Made by a program: the position numbers and the translations under genes. The notes under the pieces are model-generated. The model saw only the letters and a program-made list of their open reading frames with translations. It was not told the origin of the DNA and made no database searches. Shown in pieces: positions 18,701-27,120 of a stretch of DNA of 51,209 nucleotides (its first letter is position 1; the number at the start of each line of letters is the position of its first letter). The stretch comes from Rubripirellula sp. Lineage in GTDB: Bacteria; Planctomycetota; Planctomycetia; Pirellulales; Pirellulaceae. The stretch spans positions 87,559-138,767 of the forward strand of contig JAAXJB010000032.1 of NCBI GenBank assembly GCA_012270065.1, written 5' to 3'.

Positions 18701-18870
18701 TGTTGCTTCAGAAATGGCTTGATCTTGATGAGGGCAGGTTCTGCATTGGCCGAAATTCCGTGGAACGCAAAGACATTCACCAAGAAGACAATGAACAGGA
18801 CCAGCAGTCTGTTGATTTGCGGGATGTAGCCCAAGGTTGATTCGTTGGCGGAGAATGGGAATGACAACAT
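15796..18870 (-). CDS. Exported planctomycete cytochrome (PSCyt1-PSD3-PSD5-PA14-PSD4-PSCyt3-PSD2)
   Basis: A 1024-aa protein of the DUF1592 type. After a signal/anchor (RLLVLFIVFLVNVFAF, about residues 21-36) comes PSCyt1 with haem motif CYECH (58-62) and NLGAMPP. PSD3/DUF1587 begins near residue 140 (VLRRLNRHELRNTLRDLL). A PSD5/DUF1595-like start (FAQRAFRRPVTATEIEPYV, about 473) is interrupted by a PA14 domain (about 511-640) before LCSPQFLYL resumes. PSD4/DUF1592 follows (ASRLSYFLWSSMPD), then PSCyt3/DUF1588 with TPPNPPPPDVEPLP and the second haem motif CRSCH (906-910), KIDPMGFAFENFD, and PSD2/DUF1585 to the end. Function is unknown; two CxxCH motifs predict covalent haem. PA14 often binds carbohydrate. 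It is last in the run DUF1501-DUF1552-PSD. An upstream ATG at 18921 is an alternative start. Confidence 0.93.
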   Translation of the reverse strand: MLSFPFSANESTLGYIPQINRLLVLFIVFLVNVFAFHGISANAEPALIKIKPFLKQHCYECHSEHEREGDIRLDNLDIDLGKVTTLEVWQNVLDQLNLGAMPPAEQQQPGVEDAKQAIEVITASLGKAYENTRHTGGHTVLRRLNRHELRNTLRDLLYLRGADYRPGATGSKLTDNNGNGSVERTGTDPLRFFPEDEEEDGFFNLGDRLVMSDFLLKLILQASEEALDQATHLEPRPDASPLEFGGHLVTGRRNGEHLIETVSREFNPEFDMLAQGYERYGRLAPSELKRGVGFSAEYRITVEVSAHHRDHPWQDMFSLDANSPFQLCLNMADTGNRGIEGPTSTPLALWTIPADGKHHTFTTTTWMDEGWIPWIGWENGQHDRNFRSEKIVESYFPESYHPRPDKKDDKAGHDQWPEKMTRVLFREGYQGPHIRVHRLTLTPIIPTWPPKSHTALYGTGSGTETEVRQLLGQFAQRAFRRPVTATEIEPYVQLVLQQNANAIVNMQSGINDLEYKVYEGKWGKLPDFKNLTPARIGKLDQGYVDLAVSRKEDYFAIVFTGSLHTDNAGQYLFEMASDDGARIIINGTTLLEHDGLHGASHRKQKIDLPAGKHSIQIEYLAYGQPNSFRAGWSGPGFGHQRLSKESLHTQKSDKSRNRKPSLIRAMQDGYAAILCSPQFLYLKEEPGRLNDYQIASRLSYFLWSSMPDTVLLELAGAGKLATPSELERQVERMLQDPKAAAFTHHFTSTWLRMDQLGKMPPSGGDYQFYKNLKVEPMLMEQVTTFFADVLDADGRIEEFIDSDHTYMNSTLAKWIYKREGIRGDQLKRIALNDPRRGGIFTLPGVMTATANGVETSPVIRGSWLLENVLGTPPNPPPPDVEPLPTNTREAKTVREQLELHRKHEACRSCHAKIDPMGFAFENFDVVGRWRDQYKRTRVPIDTTTTLSTGESITDIVEFKQMLKQRRIQIVQCLVTKMLTYAIGRRLDPTDRGELDKIVKLLGGKDARLRRMVHEVVKSDLFLTN

Positions 18871-18964
18871 GAATCTGTTTTGGTACGTGGCGACAGAACA
18901 GTGCAGACAAGGCAGTGGCATTTTCTGTGGATCATGTCACTGCACCGGGGTAGTGCTTGAAAGA

Positions 18965-20269
18965 CTAGCTGGAAGAAAAATCGAGACCACGAAGACTTCC
19001 ATTGCTGGAGCCGAACTGATCGATCTCGAGCCCACTGTTCTGAAGTATCGATAGCAGCAAGTTGGCTGCTGGTACACGTTCTTGATCCGGCTGAGGATAA
19101 ACTTTGTGTTCGCCGTGTTTGAAACCACCGCCAGCCAGTACAAGAGGCAGGTTGGTAGTGGAGTGCGTGCCGGTTGCCATGCCGCATCCAAACAGAATCG
19201 CTGTGTGATCAAGAAGTGTGCCTCCGTTGAGCACGTCTTCCTGTGCCTTCAGCAGGTCGATCAGGTAAGCCATCATCGAAATCTGGAATCCTTCGATTTT
19301 CTTCAAGGCGGCAACCGGTTCATCACGTTCGCCGTGGTGCGAAAAACCGTGATAGCCACCACTTAAGCCGAAGTCGCCATTCACAAATCCACTTGTCATG
19401 GTGATGCATCTGGTGGAGTCGGTCTGCAATGCCAAAGCGATGATCTCGATCATCGCTTTGAGGTGCTCCTGCGTGCCGTTTCCCGGTTTAGGTTCCTTGG
19501 TGTCTGTTTTGGGCTTGGAGCGATCCAGCCAAGGTTCCAGTTGGGTGATTTTTTGCTCGAGCGTGCGCACCGAGTCAAAGTATTCCGACAGTTTTCGGCG
19601 ATCATTTTTGCTGATCGCACCGTTCATCGCTTTTGCCTGTTCTTTCACAACATCAAGAATGCTGGAATGTCTTTCCAGTTGCTTCTTTTGTTCACTGATT
19701 GCCTCGGCTGAATCTTCGTAAAACATTTTTCGATAGGCGGTGCGCAAATCGATTGATGGAACTTGGACTCCTGTTCTGGTGAAACTGAGCAGATTTCTTT
19801 CGTTGCAGCCGAGCGTCAGAGAGGGGAAGCGGGTGGCAGCGCCATGATGCTCGGCAAGCTTCTGATCCAGGCTGATATTTCCTTCTTTGTAGTTGTGCGC
19901 AAGGATGGGACGAACACCACTCAGCAGAACCGGGACGCCCTGATGTCCACCGGTGAATCCATGGTCCAGATTGGAAAATATCGTCAAGTCCTTGCGATGC
20001 TTTTCCAGTGCCGTCAGGGTTTCCGGCATTTCATAATTGGTCCCGGCTTGATCTGCTTTCGGAAAGAAGGCTTTCTGGTAAACACCGTAGTTGTTTGACA
20101 GGCAGACAAATCGTTTGACTTGGCTGCCTTCATCGGTTTGAGAGGCCTGTGCTGGTCGGGGCACGGCTTCCAGCAGGGGTAATGCCATCACCACGCCACC
20201 GCTACGCAAAAACTTACGACGTCCAAATGATGGCTTCATGAGATTGGCTTTCGGAGGGATTGGCTTCAT
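18965..20269 (-). CDS. Tat-exported DUF1552 protein
   Basis: A 434-aa protein with a twin-arginine signal (FGRRKFLRSGGVVMALPLLEA). DUF1552 features seen are VKRFVCLSNNYGVY near the start of the mature part, LTIFSNLDHGFTGGHQGVPVLLSG, the DYFDSVR-like helix (LSEYFDSVRTLEQKI), ALALQTDSTRCITM, the YHGFSHHGE histidine cluster, and DHTAILFGCGMATGTHSTTNLPLVLAGGG close to the C-terminus. Function is unknown; the family is almost always encoded beside PSD cytochromes, as here (43-94 bp before the PSD gene, depending on its start). ATG 20239 is an alternative start that brings the RR motif nearer to the N-terminus. Confidence 0.95.
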   Translation of the reverse strand: MKPIPPKANLMKPSFGRRKFLRSGGVVMALPLLEAVPRPAQASQTDEGSQVKRFVCLSNNYGVYQKAFFPKADQAGTNYEMPETLTALEKHRKDLTIFSNLDHGFTGGHQGVPVLLSGVRPILAHNYKEGNISLDQKLAEHHGAATRFPSLTLGCNERNLLSFTRTGVQVPSIDLRTAYRKMFYEDSAEAISEQKKQLERHSSILDVVKEQAKAMNGAISKNDRRKLSEYFDSVRTLEQKITQLEPWLDRSKPKTDTKEPKPGNGTQEHLKAMIEIIALALQTDSTRCITMTSGFVNGDFGLSGGYHGFSHHGERDEPVAALKKIEGFQISMMAYLIDLLKAQEDVLNGGTLLDHTAILFGCGMATGTHSTTNLPLVLAGGGFKHGEHKVYPQPDQERVPAANLLLSILQNSGLEIDQFGSSNGSLRGLDFSSS

Positions 20270-20422
20270 CGAAGATCAGAAGGCTTGCCAGTAGCGTTTT
20301 CTGACGACAGTTTCCGGTGCAGTTCGCTTTCCATCATAGCACAAGAGCTTTTTGAGTCCCAACTCGTGGAGCCCATGAGCACGACAGTCCAATCCGGCTG
20401 GTGGCCAGCGTGTGATGACCCA

Positions 20423-21877
20423 TCAGCTGAAGAGTTCTTCGATGATTTTTCCCGAGGTGATTGGGTGTGGTCGGCCTTCACGATCCTGCAAGGCACCCGT
20501 TGTGGGGATGCCCAGAGCATCAATGATGGTTGTGCCAAAGTCACTTGGCGTGACCGGGGCGGATTTGGGGTAGGCGGCATGTGCATCGCTGGTGCCATAG
20601 GTCATCCCACCTCGGATTCCACCGCCGGCCAGCAATCCGGAGTAACAGTAAGGCCAATGTTCTCGGCCGGAGTTTTTCTCACTGATTTGTGGTTTTCGTC
20701 CAAATTCGCCGACCCAGACCACCAGTGTTTCTTCCAGCATGCCACGGTTATTGAGGTCGTCCAGAAGTGCGCTCAATGCCATGTCTGCCGGCGGAATCAA
20801 ATCGTCTTTCAGACGAGTGAAGTTGTTGCCATGGGTATCCCAGAAATTCTTGCCATCGTTGTGCCAGGTTACGGTAACCAGCGGGACACCGTGTTCAACC
20901 AGGCGCCGAGCCATCAGGACGGATTGACCGTGTGTGTTGCGCCCATACCTGTCGCGAACAGCTTCAGGTTCTTTGGCCAAATCAAATGCCCTGCGAACTC
21001 TTGATGAGGTCAACAGTTCAATTGCACGTTCCTGATGTGCTTGCGCATCTGCGATTGAACGCGGCAATGATGTGATCTGCTGCCCGGTGATTGTTTGCCG
21101 GTTGAGGATCTTTAATAGTTCATAACGTGATTCGAGGCGTTCCAGCGTGATGTCCGAAGGTAGACTTAGCGTAGATGGTTTCCAGTCACTGGCGTTCGGG
21201 TCACCAGTCAATAGCATGCCGTCGTGTGCTTTTCCAAGCCAGCCACCATGTTGTCCCGGAGCTTCGCCGCCGGGCGCGGCCGGGTGAAACGCTTTCCAGG
21301 GCAGTGTGACGAAGGAAGGCAAGCCATTGGTACTCGGTCGTACTTTCGAAACCAGCGAGCCAATGTGCGGTGAGTCGCGATCACTGGGCGGGGTTGCATC
21401 GCTGTTGATAACGGGTGCAAGTTGTCCTGTAACCGTCGCGTGTCCACTTGAAAGATGTGCGGGGTCGCTGTGAGAGAGTGAACGGACGATGGCCAGTTTG
21501 TCGACATGTTGCGTGAGTTTTTGGAAGTGCTCACAGATCTGAATTCCGGGAACATTGGTCGAAACCGGCTTGAAGGAACCACGGATCTCCTCGGGTGCGT
21601 CCGGTTTGAGGTCAAAGGTGTCAAGTTGGCTGGGTCCGCCCCACATGAAAAGAAAAATACATGACTTGGCCGCTTTTCGCCCACTGTTGGTTCGAAGTGC
21701 GTTGGGCACCAGGTCGTTTCCGTGCAAACTTTTGGCATTCCAGAATTCAGGCAGACCAAGCCCAAGCGCGGTCAAAGCACCAGCTCTCAGCAAAGCCCGT
21801 CGGTTTCCACGTTGCAAAGATGCAAACTCTCGACAGCTCTGAAGGTGTTTGTGAATTGGTATGGCAGGATTGGCCAT
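20423..21877 (-). CDS. Tat-exported DUF1501 protein
   Basis: A 484-aa protein. The signal region GNRRALLRAGALTALGLGLPEFW is a twin-arginine type. DUF1501 hallmarks follow: SCIFLFMWGGPSQLDTFDLKPDAPEEIRG, ICEHFQKLTQHVDKLAIVRSLSH, GHATVTGQL, LVEHGVPLVTVTWHNDG, ETLVVWVGEFGRKPQI, GREHWPYCYSGLLAGGGIRGG and DFGTTIIDALGI. The family is related to the alkaline phosphatase/sulfatase superfamily; the GGPSQLDTFD and EFGRKP plus GREHW blocks would supply metal ligands. No substrate is known. I use ATG 21877; the frame extends to an ATG at 21952 with no better signal. It is first of a three-gene leftward run and diverges from the PSCyt2/PSD1 gene at 22242. Confidence 0.95.
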   Translation of the reverse strand: MANPAIPIHKHLQSCREFASLQRGNRRALLRAGALTALGLGLPEFWNAKSLHGNDLVPNALRTNSGRKAAKSCIFLFMWGGPSQLDTFDLKPDAPEEIRGSFKPVSTNVPGIQICEHFQKLTQHVDKLAIVRSLSHSDPAHLSSGHATVTGQLAPVINSDATPPSDRDSPHIGSLVSKVRPSTNGLPSFVTLPWKAFHPAAPGGEAPGQHGGWLGKAHDGMLLTGDPNASDWKPSTLSLPSDITLERLESRYELLKILNRQTITGQQITSLPRSIADAQAHQERAIELLTSSRVRRAFDLAKEPEAVRDRYGRNTHGQSVLMARRLVEHGVPLVTVTWHNDGKNFWDTHGNNFTRLKDDLIPPADMALSALLDDLNNRGMLEETLVVWVGEFGRKPQISEKNSGREHWPYCYSGLLAGGGIRGGMTYGTSDAHAAYPKSAPVTPSDFGTTIIDALGIPTTGALQDREGRPHPITSGKIIEELFS

Positions 21878-22142
21878 GGCTTGCGGTTGATGGATTGCTG
21901 TTTTAGGCGGGGGAACGCTGACAGGCCTGTGATGCTGACAGCAAATGGTCATCTGCAGCTCACGGGGAGTTCATTTGCGCTGTCACTTGATGATGATCGT
22001 TGATTCTATGTGATTCAGCCATCGATGTCATGTTCAGGTCAAAGGCGTGCTTCCAGTCACGTTCATGAACGATTTTTTTGGCGGTGTTGTCATCATTTAC
22101 GTTGAATGTTGGGTTTGTCCTGGCAGGAATGACAACGGGATC

Positions 22143-22180
22143 TTGTATACTGAGGCTTTCACGCGATGCACTTGAGTGCA
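22143..22180 (+). promoter_or_regulatory. Candidate -10 box and adjacent inverted repeat
   Basis: TATACT (about 22146-22151) matches the -10 consensus at five of six positions. Sixteen bases on is the inverted repeat TGCACTTGAGTGCA (22167-22180, 6-bp arms). They lie 60-95 bp before the ATG at 22242 in the divergent gap between two cytochrome loci. I found no good -35 box, so this is tentative. The rest of 21878-22241 holds nothing else recognisable. Confidence 0.3.
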
Positions 22181-22241
22181 CTTGCCTTCGGTCGCGGCGT
22201 CCGACCATGAACTTCCCGCCACAAAAATGTTGATGTGATCC

Positions 22242-25200
22242 ATGAACGATGGCTTGCAGCGTCCAAAACCAGCTCTTTCTATTCCCTGTGTGATGTCGGC
22301 GATGCTTTTCGCGGCAGCGTGCCTGTCGATCCGAGTCTCGCAAGCGGATCAACCTCAGAATGATGGCAGGACCAAAGCAGTAATTGCCGCAGATCACGCA
22401 GAAAAATTCCGGAAAGGGACGGTGCTTTTTCAGGAGAATGTCCGTGCAATCCTGACCTCGCATTGCCTGAAATGCCATGGTGGTGAGTCAGTCAAAGCGG
22501 ATTTTGATTTGTCGACGAGGTCAGCGTTGATGGAAAGTGGTCATGTCGCAAAGACCGCGTCAGACAGCCATCTGTTCCATGTCATTAATCATACGGCTGA
22601 ACCTGTCATGCCACTGAAGGCTGCAAAACTATCTGATGATGCGATCGAACTGGTCCGACGTTGGATTGACCTCGGTGCGCCATATGACAAGCCGCTGGTA
22701 AAAGGTGAAAAAACCGATGAACCCATGCGTGTGAAGGAGGCGGATCGCAATTTCTGGTCCTTTCTACCGTTGACTGACGTACCGGTTCCGACGGTTGAGC
22801 ATGAACAATGGTGCCGAACTCCTGTCGACAGGTTCATTCTGGCCCGGCAGGAGGCTTCCGGTTTGTCTCCGAATTCAGATGCTGATGCCAGAACGCTGAT
22901 CCGTCGTGGAGCATTTGACTTGTTGGGTTTGCCGGCGACTCTCGGACAGGTCAAAAAGAATGCTGGCCGCCTGAATGATGAAAGTTGGTCAAGGTATATC
23001 AAGGAATTACTTGATTCACCTCATTATGGTGAACGTTGGGCGCGGCATTGGATGGACGTGGCCAGGTTTGCTGAGTCACACGGTTATGAACAGGATTATG
23101 ATCGGCCAAACGCCTATCATTACCGTGATTTTCTCATTCAGGCGTTCAATGAAGACCTGCCTTACGACCGATTCATTGAGTGGCAGTTGGCTGGAGATGA
23201 ATTGGAACCCGAAAATCCGCAAGCAATGATGGCGACAGGATTTCTTGGGGCGGGGGTATTCCCGACACAACTGACAGAAGCTGAATTTGAATCAGCCAGG
23301 TATGACGAACTGGATGACATGGTGACAACCACTGGCGTTGCTTTTCTGGGGTTGTCTGTTGGTTGCGCTCGTTGCCATGATCACAAATTCGATCCCATCC
23401 CGTCGCGCGACTACTATCGAATGGCTGCAACTTTCACGACAGCGATTCGCAGTGAAGTGTTGTTGGATCTGGACCCCGACGAAAACAGACGGCGTCGGCG
23501 GGAGCAGGCAGGAAAAATCACAAAGCTGGAAAAAAGCATTGCAGATTACGAGCGGCAGAATGCTCAGAAAGCATTTTCAGAATGGATTGAGGGATACGAA
23601 GACGGAAAAGCTGAGCCGTGGCAAGTGTTGAATGTGCTTGAGGTCAGGTCATCAGCCGGGTCGACGTTCAAGTCTCAGGGAGACGGGTCGTGGTTGGCCA
23701 CAGGCAAGGCACCCCAGCAGGATGAATTGACGATCATTGCCGAGTCGGATCTGGATCAGGTTTCCCGTTTGCGCATCGAAGCTTTGACACATGGATCATT
23801 ACCCCGAAAAGGCCCGGGGCGTGCTGACAACGGAAACTTTGCTCTCGGCAATGTTGAACTCAGTTTCGTTGAGATCGATGGGGAAAATGGTCAGAACGAG
23901 CGGAATCCTGAACATGGGAAGGCTGATCGTGAACAGAACATTGTCGGGAAAAGCATTGCTGTCGATTTGACAAAGGCCTCTGCAACGCATCAGCAGAATA
24001 CCAGCAGCCTGTCGGTCATGGCGTCGATTGATGATGATCCGGTTTCCGGTTGGGCCGTGGATCATGGGGGAATCGGCAAGGATCAGGCGGCCGTATTCGA
24101 ATTCGCGGAAACGGTCAATCTGAAAGGCAGAGTCCGCTGGTTGCTTCGCTTGCGGTTTCACCATCCAAACCATCGTCACGCGATGGGGCGGATTCGGATC
24201 TCCCTTTCCAATCGCCCTGACGCGCCGGTGGCAGTCGGGAGTGAAGATGGGATTGCGCACATGCGCACCGCATTAACAGAGGCAAAACTGAATCGCGATC
24301 CTGAATCAAAAGCTTGGAAGGAGTGTTTGAAGTGGTTCGTTACCACTTTGCCCGAATGGCAGAAAAAGAAACAGCAACTGGAAGAGCTTCGCAAGCAAGG
24401 TGATGGTGCCAAACTGACCAAGGTGATGGTGACAAGCGAAGGTCTGCCTCATATGAAACACCACGCTGATGGCAGAGGTTTCCCGCACTTTTATCCAGAA
24501 ACTCATTTTCTCAAGCGTGGTGATGTTCAGCAGAAGCAAGAGGTCGTGAAGGCAGGTTTTCTACAGGCCCTGACACCTGCGGACATCGATGAAACACGAT
24601 GGGTTGCCAGGAGTCCGCGGACTGACCCACGCACAAGTTTTCGCAGAGCAACTTTGGCGAACTGGATGACTGATGTTGATTCAGGGGCCGGAGCTCTTGT
24701 CGCCCGGGTAATCGTCAATCGTGTCTGGCAGCATCACTTTGGAAAAGGACTCGTTGCTACGCCCAATGATTTTGGAACGTCAGGTGATGAACCGACCCAT
24801 CCTGAACTGTTGAACTGGCTCGCCAAGGATTTTGTTGATCACGGTTGGCAGCTCAAGCGTCTGCATCATCTCATCATGACAAGCAGCGTCTATCGACAGT
24901 CTGCAGGTCATGATGAACGAAGGGCAACGCTGGACCGGGAAAATGAACTTCTGTGGCGTTGGCAGCCAAGACGACTGGAAGCAGAGGCCATTCGTGATTC
25001 TTTGCTGGCCGTGTCAGGCATGCTCGACACTCGGATGTACGGTCCAGGAACGCTTGATCCGAAAATGAAACGCCGCAGCATCTATTTCTTCATCAAACGC
25101 AGCAAGTTGATCCCGGAGATGATGCTGTTTGATTGGCCCGAGCATCTGGTCAGTATTGGAAGCAGATCGAATACCACGGTTGCTCCCCAGGCACTGATGT

Positions 25201-25466
25201 TTCTGAATAGCCCCCAAGGACGCCGGTATGCTGCTTCTCTGGTATCGAGATTGACCGGAGAGTCGGTTGAAGAAAACGTGGTTTCTGCCTATCAGCTGGC
25301 ATTTTCACGATCGCCAAGCGAAGTTGAAAAAAAGAACTGTCTGGCCTTTGTCAGTCAGCAGGAAACGGTTTACCGGCAGAAAAATCTCAAAGACCCTCGT
25401 CATGCCGCGCTTGTAGATCTTTGCCAGGCGCTGATGAGTACAAGTGAGTTCATTTACGTCGAGTAG
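22242..25466 (+). CDS. Exported planctomycete cytochrome (PSCyt1-PSCyt2-PSD1; DUF1549/DUF1553)
   Basis: A 1074-aa protein with a signal sequence (about residues 12-36, ending VSQADQ). PSCyt1 carries CLKCHGG (75-79). PSCyt2/DUF1549 (about 190-400) has PVDRFILARQEASGLSP, DLLGLPAT, SPHYGERWARHWMDVARFAES, DLPYDRFIEWQLAGDE and the second haem motif GCARCHDHKFDPI (375-379). A middle region of about 400 residues with a coiled-coil-like start and a beta-rich, probably ligand-binding domain follows. PSD1/DUF1553 closes the protein: RVIVNRVWQHHFGKG, PNDFGTSGDEPTHPELLNWLA, HHLIMTSSVYRQS and AQALMFLNSP-like segments. Haem attachment is expected but function is unknown. A DUF1501 gene follows 78 bp downstream, the usual partner. 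Confidence 0.95.
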   Translation: MNDGLQRPKPALSIPCVMSAMLFAAACLSIRVSQADQPQNDGRTKAVIAADHAEKFRKGTVLFQENVRAILTSHCLKCHGGESVKADFDLSTRSALMESGHVAKTASDSHLFHVINHTAEPVMPLKAAKLSDDAIELVRRWIDLGAPYDKPLVKGEKTDEPMRVKEADRNFWSFLPLTDVPVPTVEHEQWCRTPVDRFILARQEASGLSPNSDADARTLIRRGAFDLLGLPATLGQVKKNAGRLNDESWSRYIKELLDSPHYGERWARHWMDVARFAESHGYEQDYDRPNAYHYRDFLIQAFNEDLPYDRFIEWQLAGDELEPENPQAMMATGFLGAGVFPTQLTEAEFESARYDELDDMVTTTGVAFLGLSVGCARCHDHKFDPIPSRDYYRMAATFTTAIRSEVLLDLDPDENRRRRREQAGKITKLEKSIADYERQNAQKAFSEWIEGYEDGKAEPWQVLNVLEVRSSAGSTFKSQGDGSWLATGKAPQQDELTIIAESDLDQVSRLRIEALTHGSLPRKGPGRADNGNFALGNVELSFVEIDGENGQNERNPEHGKADREQNIVGKSIAVDLTKASATHQQNTSSLSVMASIDDDPVSGWAVDHGGIGKDQAAVFEFAETVNLKGRVRWLLRLRFHHPNHRHAMGRIRISLSNRPDAPVAVGSEDGIAHMRTALTEAKLNRDPESKAWKECLKWFVTTLPEWQKKKQQLEELRKQGDGAKLTKVMVTSEGLPHMKHHADGRGFPHFYPETHFLKRGDVQQKQEVVKAGFLQALTPADIDETRWVARSPRTDPRTSFRRATLANWMTDVDSGAGALVARVIVNRVWQHHFGKGLVATPNDFGTSGDEPTHPELLNWLAKDFVDHGWQLKRLHHLIMTSSVYRQSAGHDERRATLDRENELLWRWQPRRLEAEAIRDSLLAVSGMLDTRMYGPGTLDPKMKRRSIYFFIKRSKLIPEMMLFDWPEHLVSIGSRSNTTVAPQALMFLNSPQGRRYAASLVSRLTGESVEENVVSAYQLAFSRSPSEVEKKNCLAFVSQQETVYRQKNLKDPRHAALVDLCQALMSTSEFIYVE

Positions 25467-25544
25467 AGTGGACTGATCCAGGTTCAAAAACTTCATTGAG
25501 CTTTTTTATCCATATTTGATTTCTCTTTTCAGTGTCATCCATTC

Positions 25545-27050
25545 ATGAATGAGCCAAATTCTCGCGAAGCAAATCAGCCAGAACCAGAAGGTTTATTGAG
25601 TCGCCGCAGTCTGCTCGCCCGGGCCGGTTGCGGTTTCGGGATGCTTGGTCTGACTGGGATGCTGCAGCAGCAGGGAGTGCTGGGACGGGCTGACGCGTCT
25701 GATCTGGGATCGGACCGTTCGCTCAATCCGTTGGCCCCGAGACCTGGGCACTTTCCGGCAAAAGCCAAACATGTGATCTGGATCTTCGTTAATGGTGGGC
25801 CAAGTCATGTTGATACATGGAATTACCGCCCGGAATTGACAAGATGGAACGGAAAATCGATCCGCGAGTTCGATGCCGAGTTCAAGAACACCACCGGATT
25901 TTTCAAAAATTCGGTGGGGAATCTCATGCAGTCGCCGTTCAAGTTCACGCCGCAGGGTGAGTCTGGGAAAATGGTCCCGGAGATTTTTCCGCATCTCGGC
26001 AAGCATGTTGACAAAATGGCGTTTCTGTTGTCGGGGCACACGGAATCCAATAACCATTCCCCTGCCCTGTTTGCCATGAATACGGGAATGCCACGCATGG
26101 GATTTCCCTGCGTTGGTTCATGGGCGACCTACGGACTTGGCAGTGAGAGCAGCAACTTGCCGGGGTTTGTTGTCATGAGTGATCCAAAGGGACGTGGCCT
26201 GCCAAAAGGTCACGCAGCAAACTGGAGTGCAGGGTTTCTTCCCGGGGTGTACCAGGGAACTTATCTTCGCCCCACCGGCGAGCCGATTGACAACCTCGTT
26301 CGCCCTGAAGAGTTGGGTGTCACTGGACAACGCAGGCAACTCGATCTGATCAAACAGCTCAATCAGGAACACCTGGATCGAAATGCTGCCGAAAGTGAAT
26401 TGGCCGCGCGAATCGAGAGTTTTGAATTGGCTTTCCGGATGCAGACGGCGGCCCCCGAAGCTCTGGACCTCGCGGCTGAGCCGAAACATGTGCAGGATCT
26501 TTATGGCATTGGCGATGACCGTTGTGACCACTTTGCAAAGCAGTGCCTGATGTCTCGGCGTTTGGTTGAACGGGGGGTCAGATTTGTACAGATCTATTCA
26601 GGTGGCATGGAGAACCAGAGATCATGGGATGGGCACAACGATATCCAAGGCAACCACCGGCAATTCGCAGGCGAGACCGACCAACCGGTTGCCGGTTTGC
26701 TCGAAGATCTTCACCAACGCGGGTTGTTGGACGAGACGCTTGTCGTTTGGTGTGGCGAATTTGGCCGTTTGCCGATTGCGCAGACCGGTGCCAAGCCTGG
26801 TCGCGATCACAATCCCCATTGTTTCTGTGCGTGGTTGGCCGGGGCGGGTATCAAAGGCGGAATGGACTACGGAGCGTCGGATGAAATTGGATTCAAAGCT
26901 GCTGATGACAAGGTTCATGTGAATGACCTGCACGCGACTCTGCTCCATCTCATGGGGATAGATCATGAGCGTCTGACATACAAGTACAACGGAAGACGTT
27001 TTCGGCTGACGGATGTCGCCGGCCATGTCATCAAGGATATCCTTGCCTGA
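25545..27050 (+). CDS. Tat-exported DUF1501 protein
   Basis: A 501-aa protein with an N-terminal twin-arginine signal (LSRRSLLARAGCGFGMLGLTGML). The mature region shows DUF1501 blocks: HVIWIFVNGGPSHVDTWNYRPEL, FPHLGKHVDKMAFLLSGHTESNNHSPALF, LVERGVRFVQIYSGG, WDGHNDIQGNHR, ETLVVWCGEFGRLPIA, GRDHNPHCFCAWLAGAGIKGG and VNDLHATLLHLMGIDHERLTYKYNGRRFRLTDV. These correspond to metal-site regions of the alkaline-phosphatase-like superfamily. The tail matches the subgroup that pairs with PSCyt2/PSD1 cytochromes, encoded immediately upstream. Fifteen-bp tandem repeats begin 10 bp after the stop. Confidence 0.96.
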   Translation: MNEPNSREANQPEPEGLLSRRSLLARAGCGFGMLGLTGMLQQQGVLGRADASDLGSDRSLNPLAPRPGHFPAKAKHVIWIFVNGGPSHVDTWNYRPELTRWNGKSIREFDAEFKNTTGFFKNSVGNLMQSPFKFTPQGESGKMVPEIFPHLGKHVDKMAFLLSGHTESNNHSPALFAMNTGMPRMGFPCVGSWATYGLGSESSNLPGFVVMSDPKGRGLPKGHAANWSAGFLPGVYQGTYLRPTGEPIDNLVRPEELGVTGQRRQLDLIKQLNQEHLDRNAAESELAARIESFELAFRMQTAAPEALDLAAEPKHVQDLYGIGDDRCDHFAKQCLMSRRLVERGVRFVQIYSGGMENQRSWDGHNDIQGNHRQFAGETDQPVAGLLEDLHQRGLLDETLVVWCGEFGRLPIAQTGAKPGRDHNPHCFCAWLAGAGIKGGMDYGASDEIGFKAADDKVHVNDLHATLLHLMGIDHERLTYKYNGRRFRLTDVAGHVIKDILA

Positions 27051-27060
27051 GGGCAAGCTT

Positions 27061-27120
27061 ACTGGAGACCAGCGAACTGGAGACCAGCAGATTGCTGGCC
27101 AGCGAATAGACGACCAGTGA
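27061..27120. repeat. Degenerate tandem repeat, 15 bp x 4
   Basis: Four 15-bp units: ACTGGAGACCAGCGA, ACTGGAGACCAGCAG, ATTGCTGGCCAGCGA and ATAGACGACCAGTGA. CCAG falls at positions 9-12 of every unit. The first two units contain the small inverted repeat CTGG-AGA-CCAG, and the third contains the palindrome GCTGGCCAGC. The array starts 10 bp after a stop codon, in a convergent gap. Confidence 0.85.
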
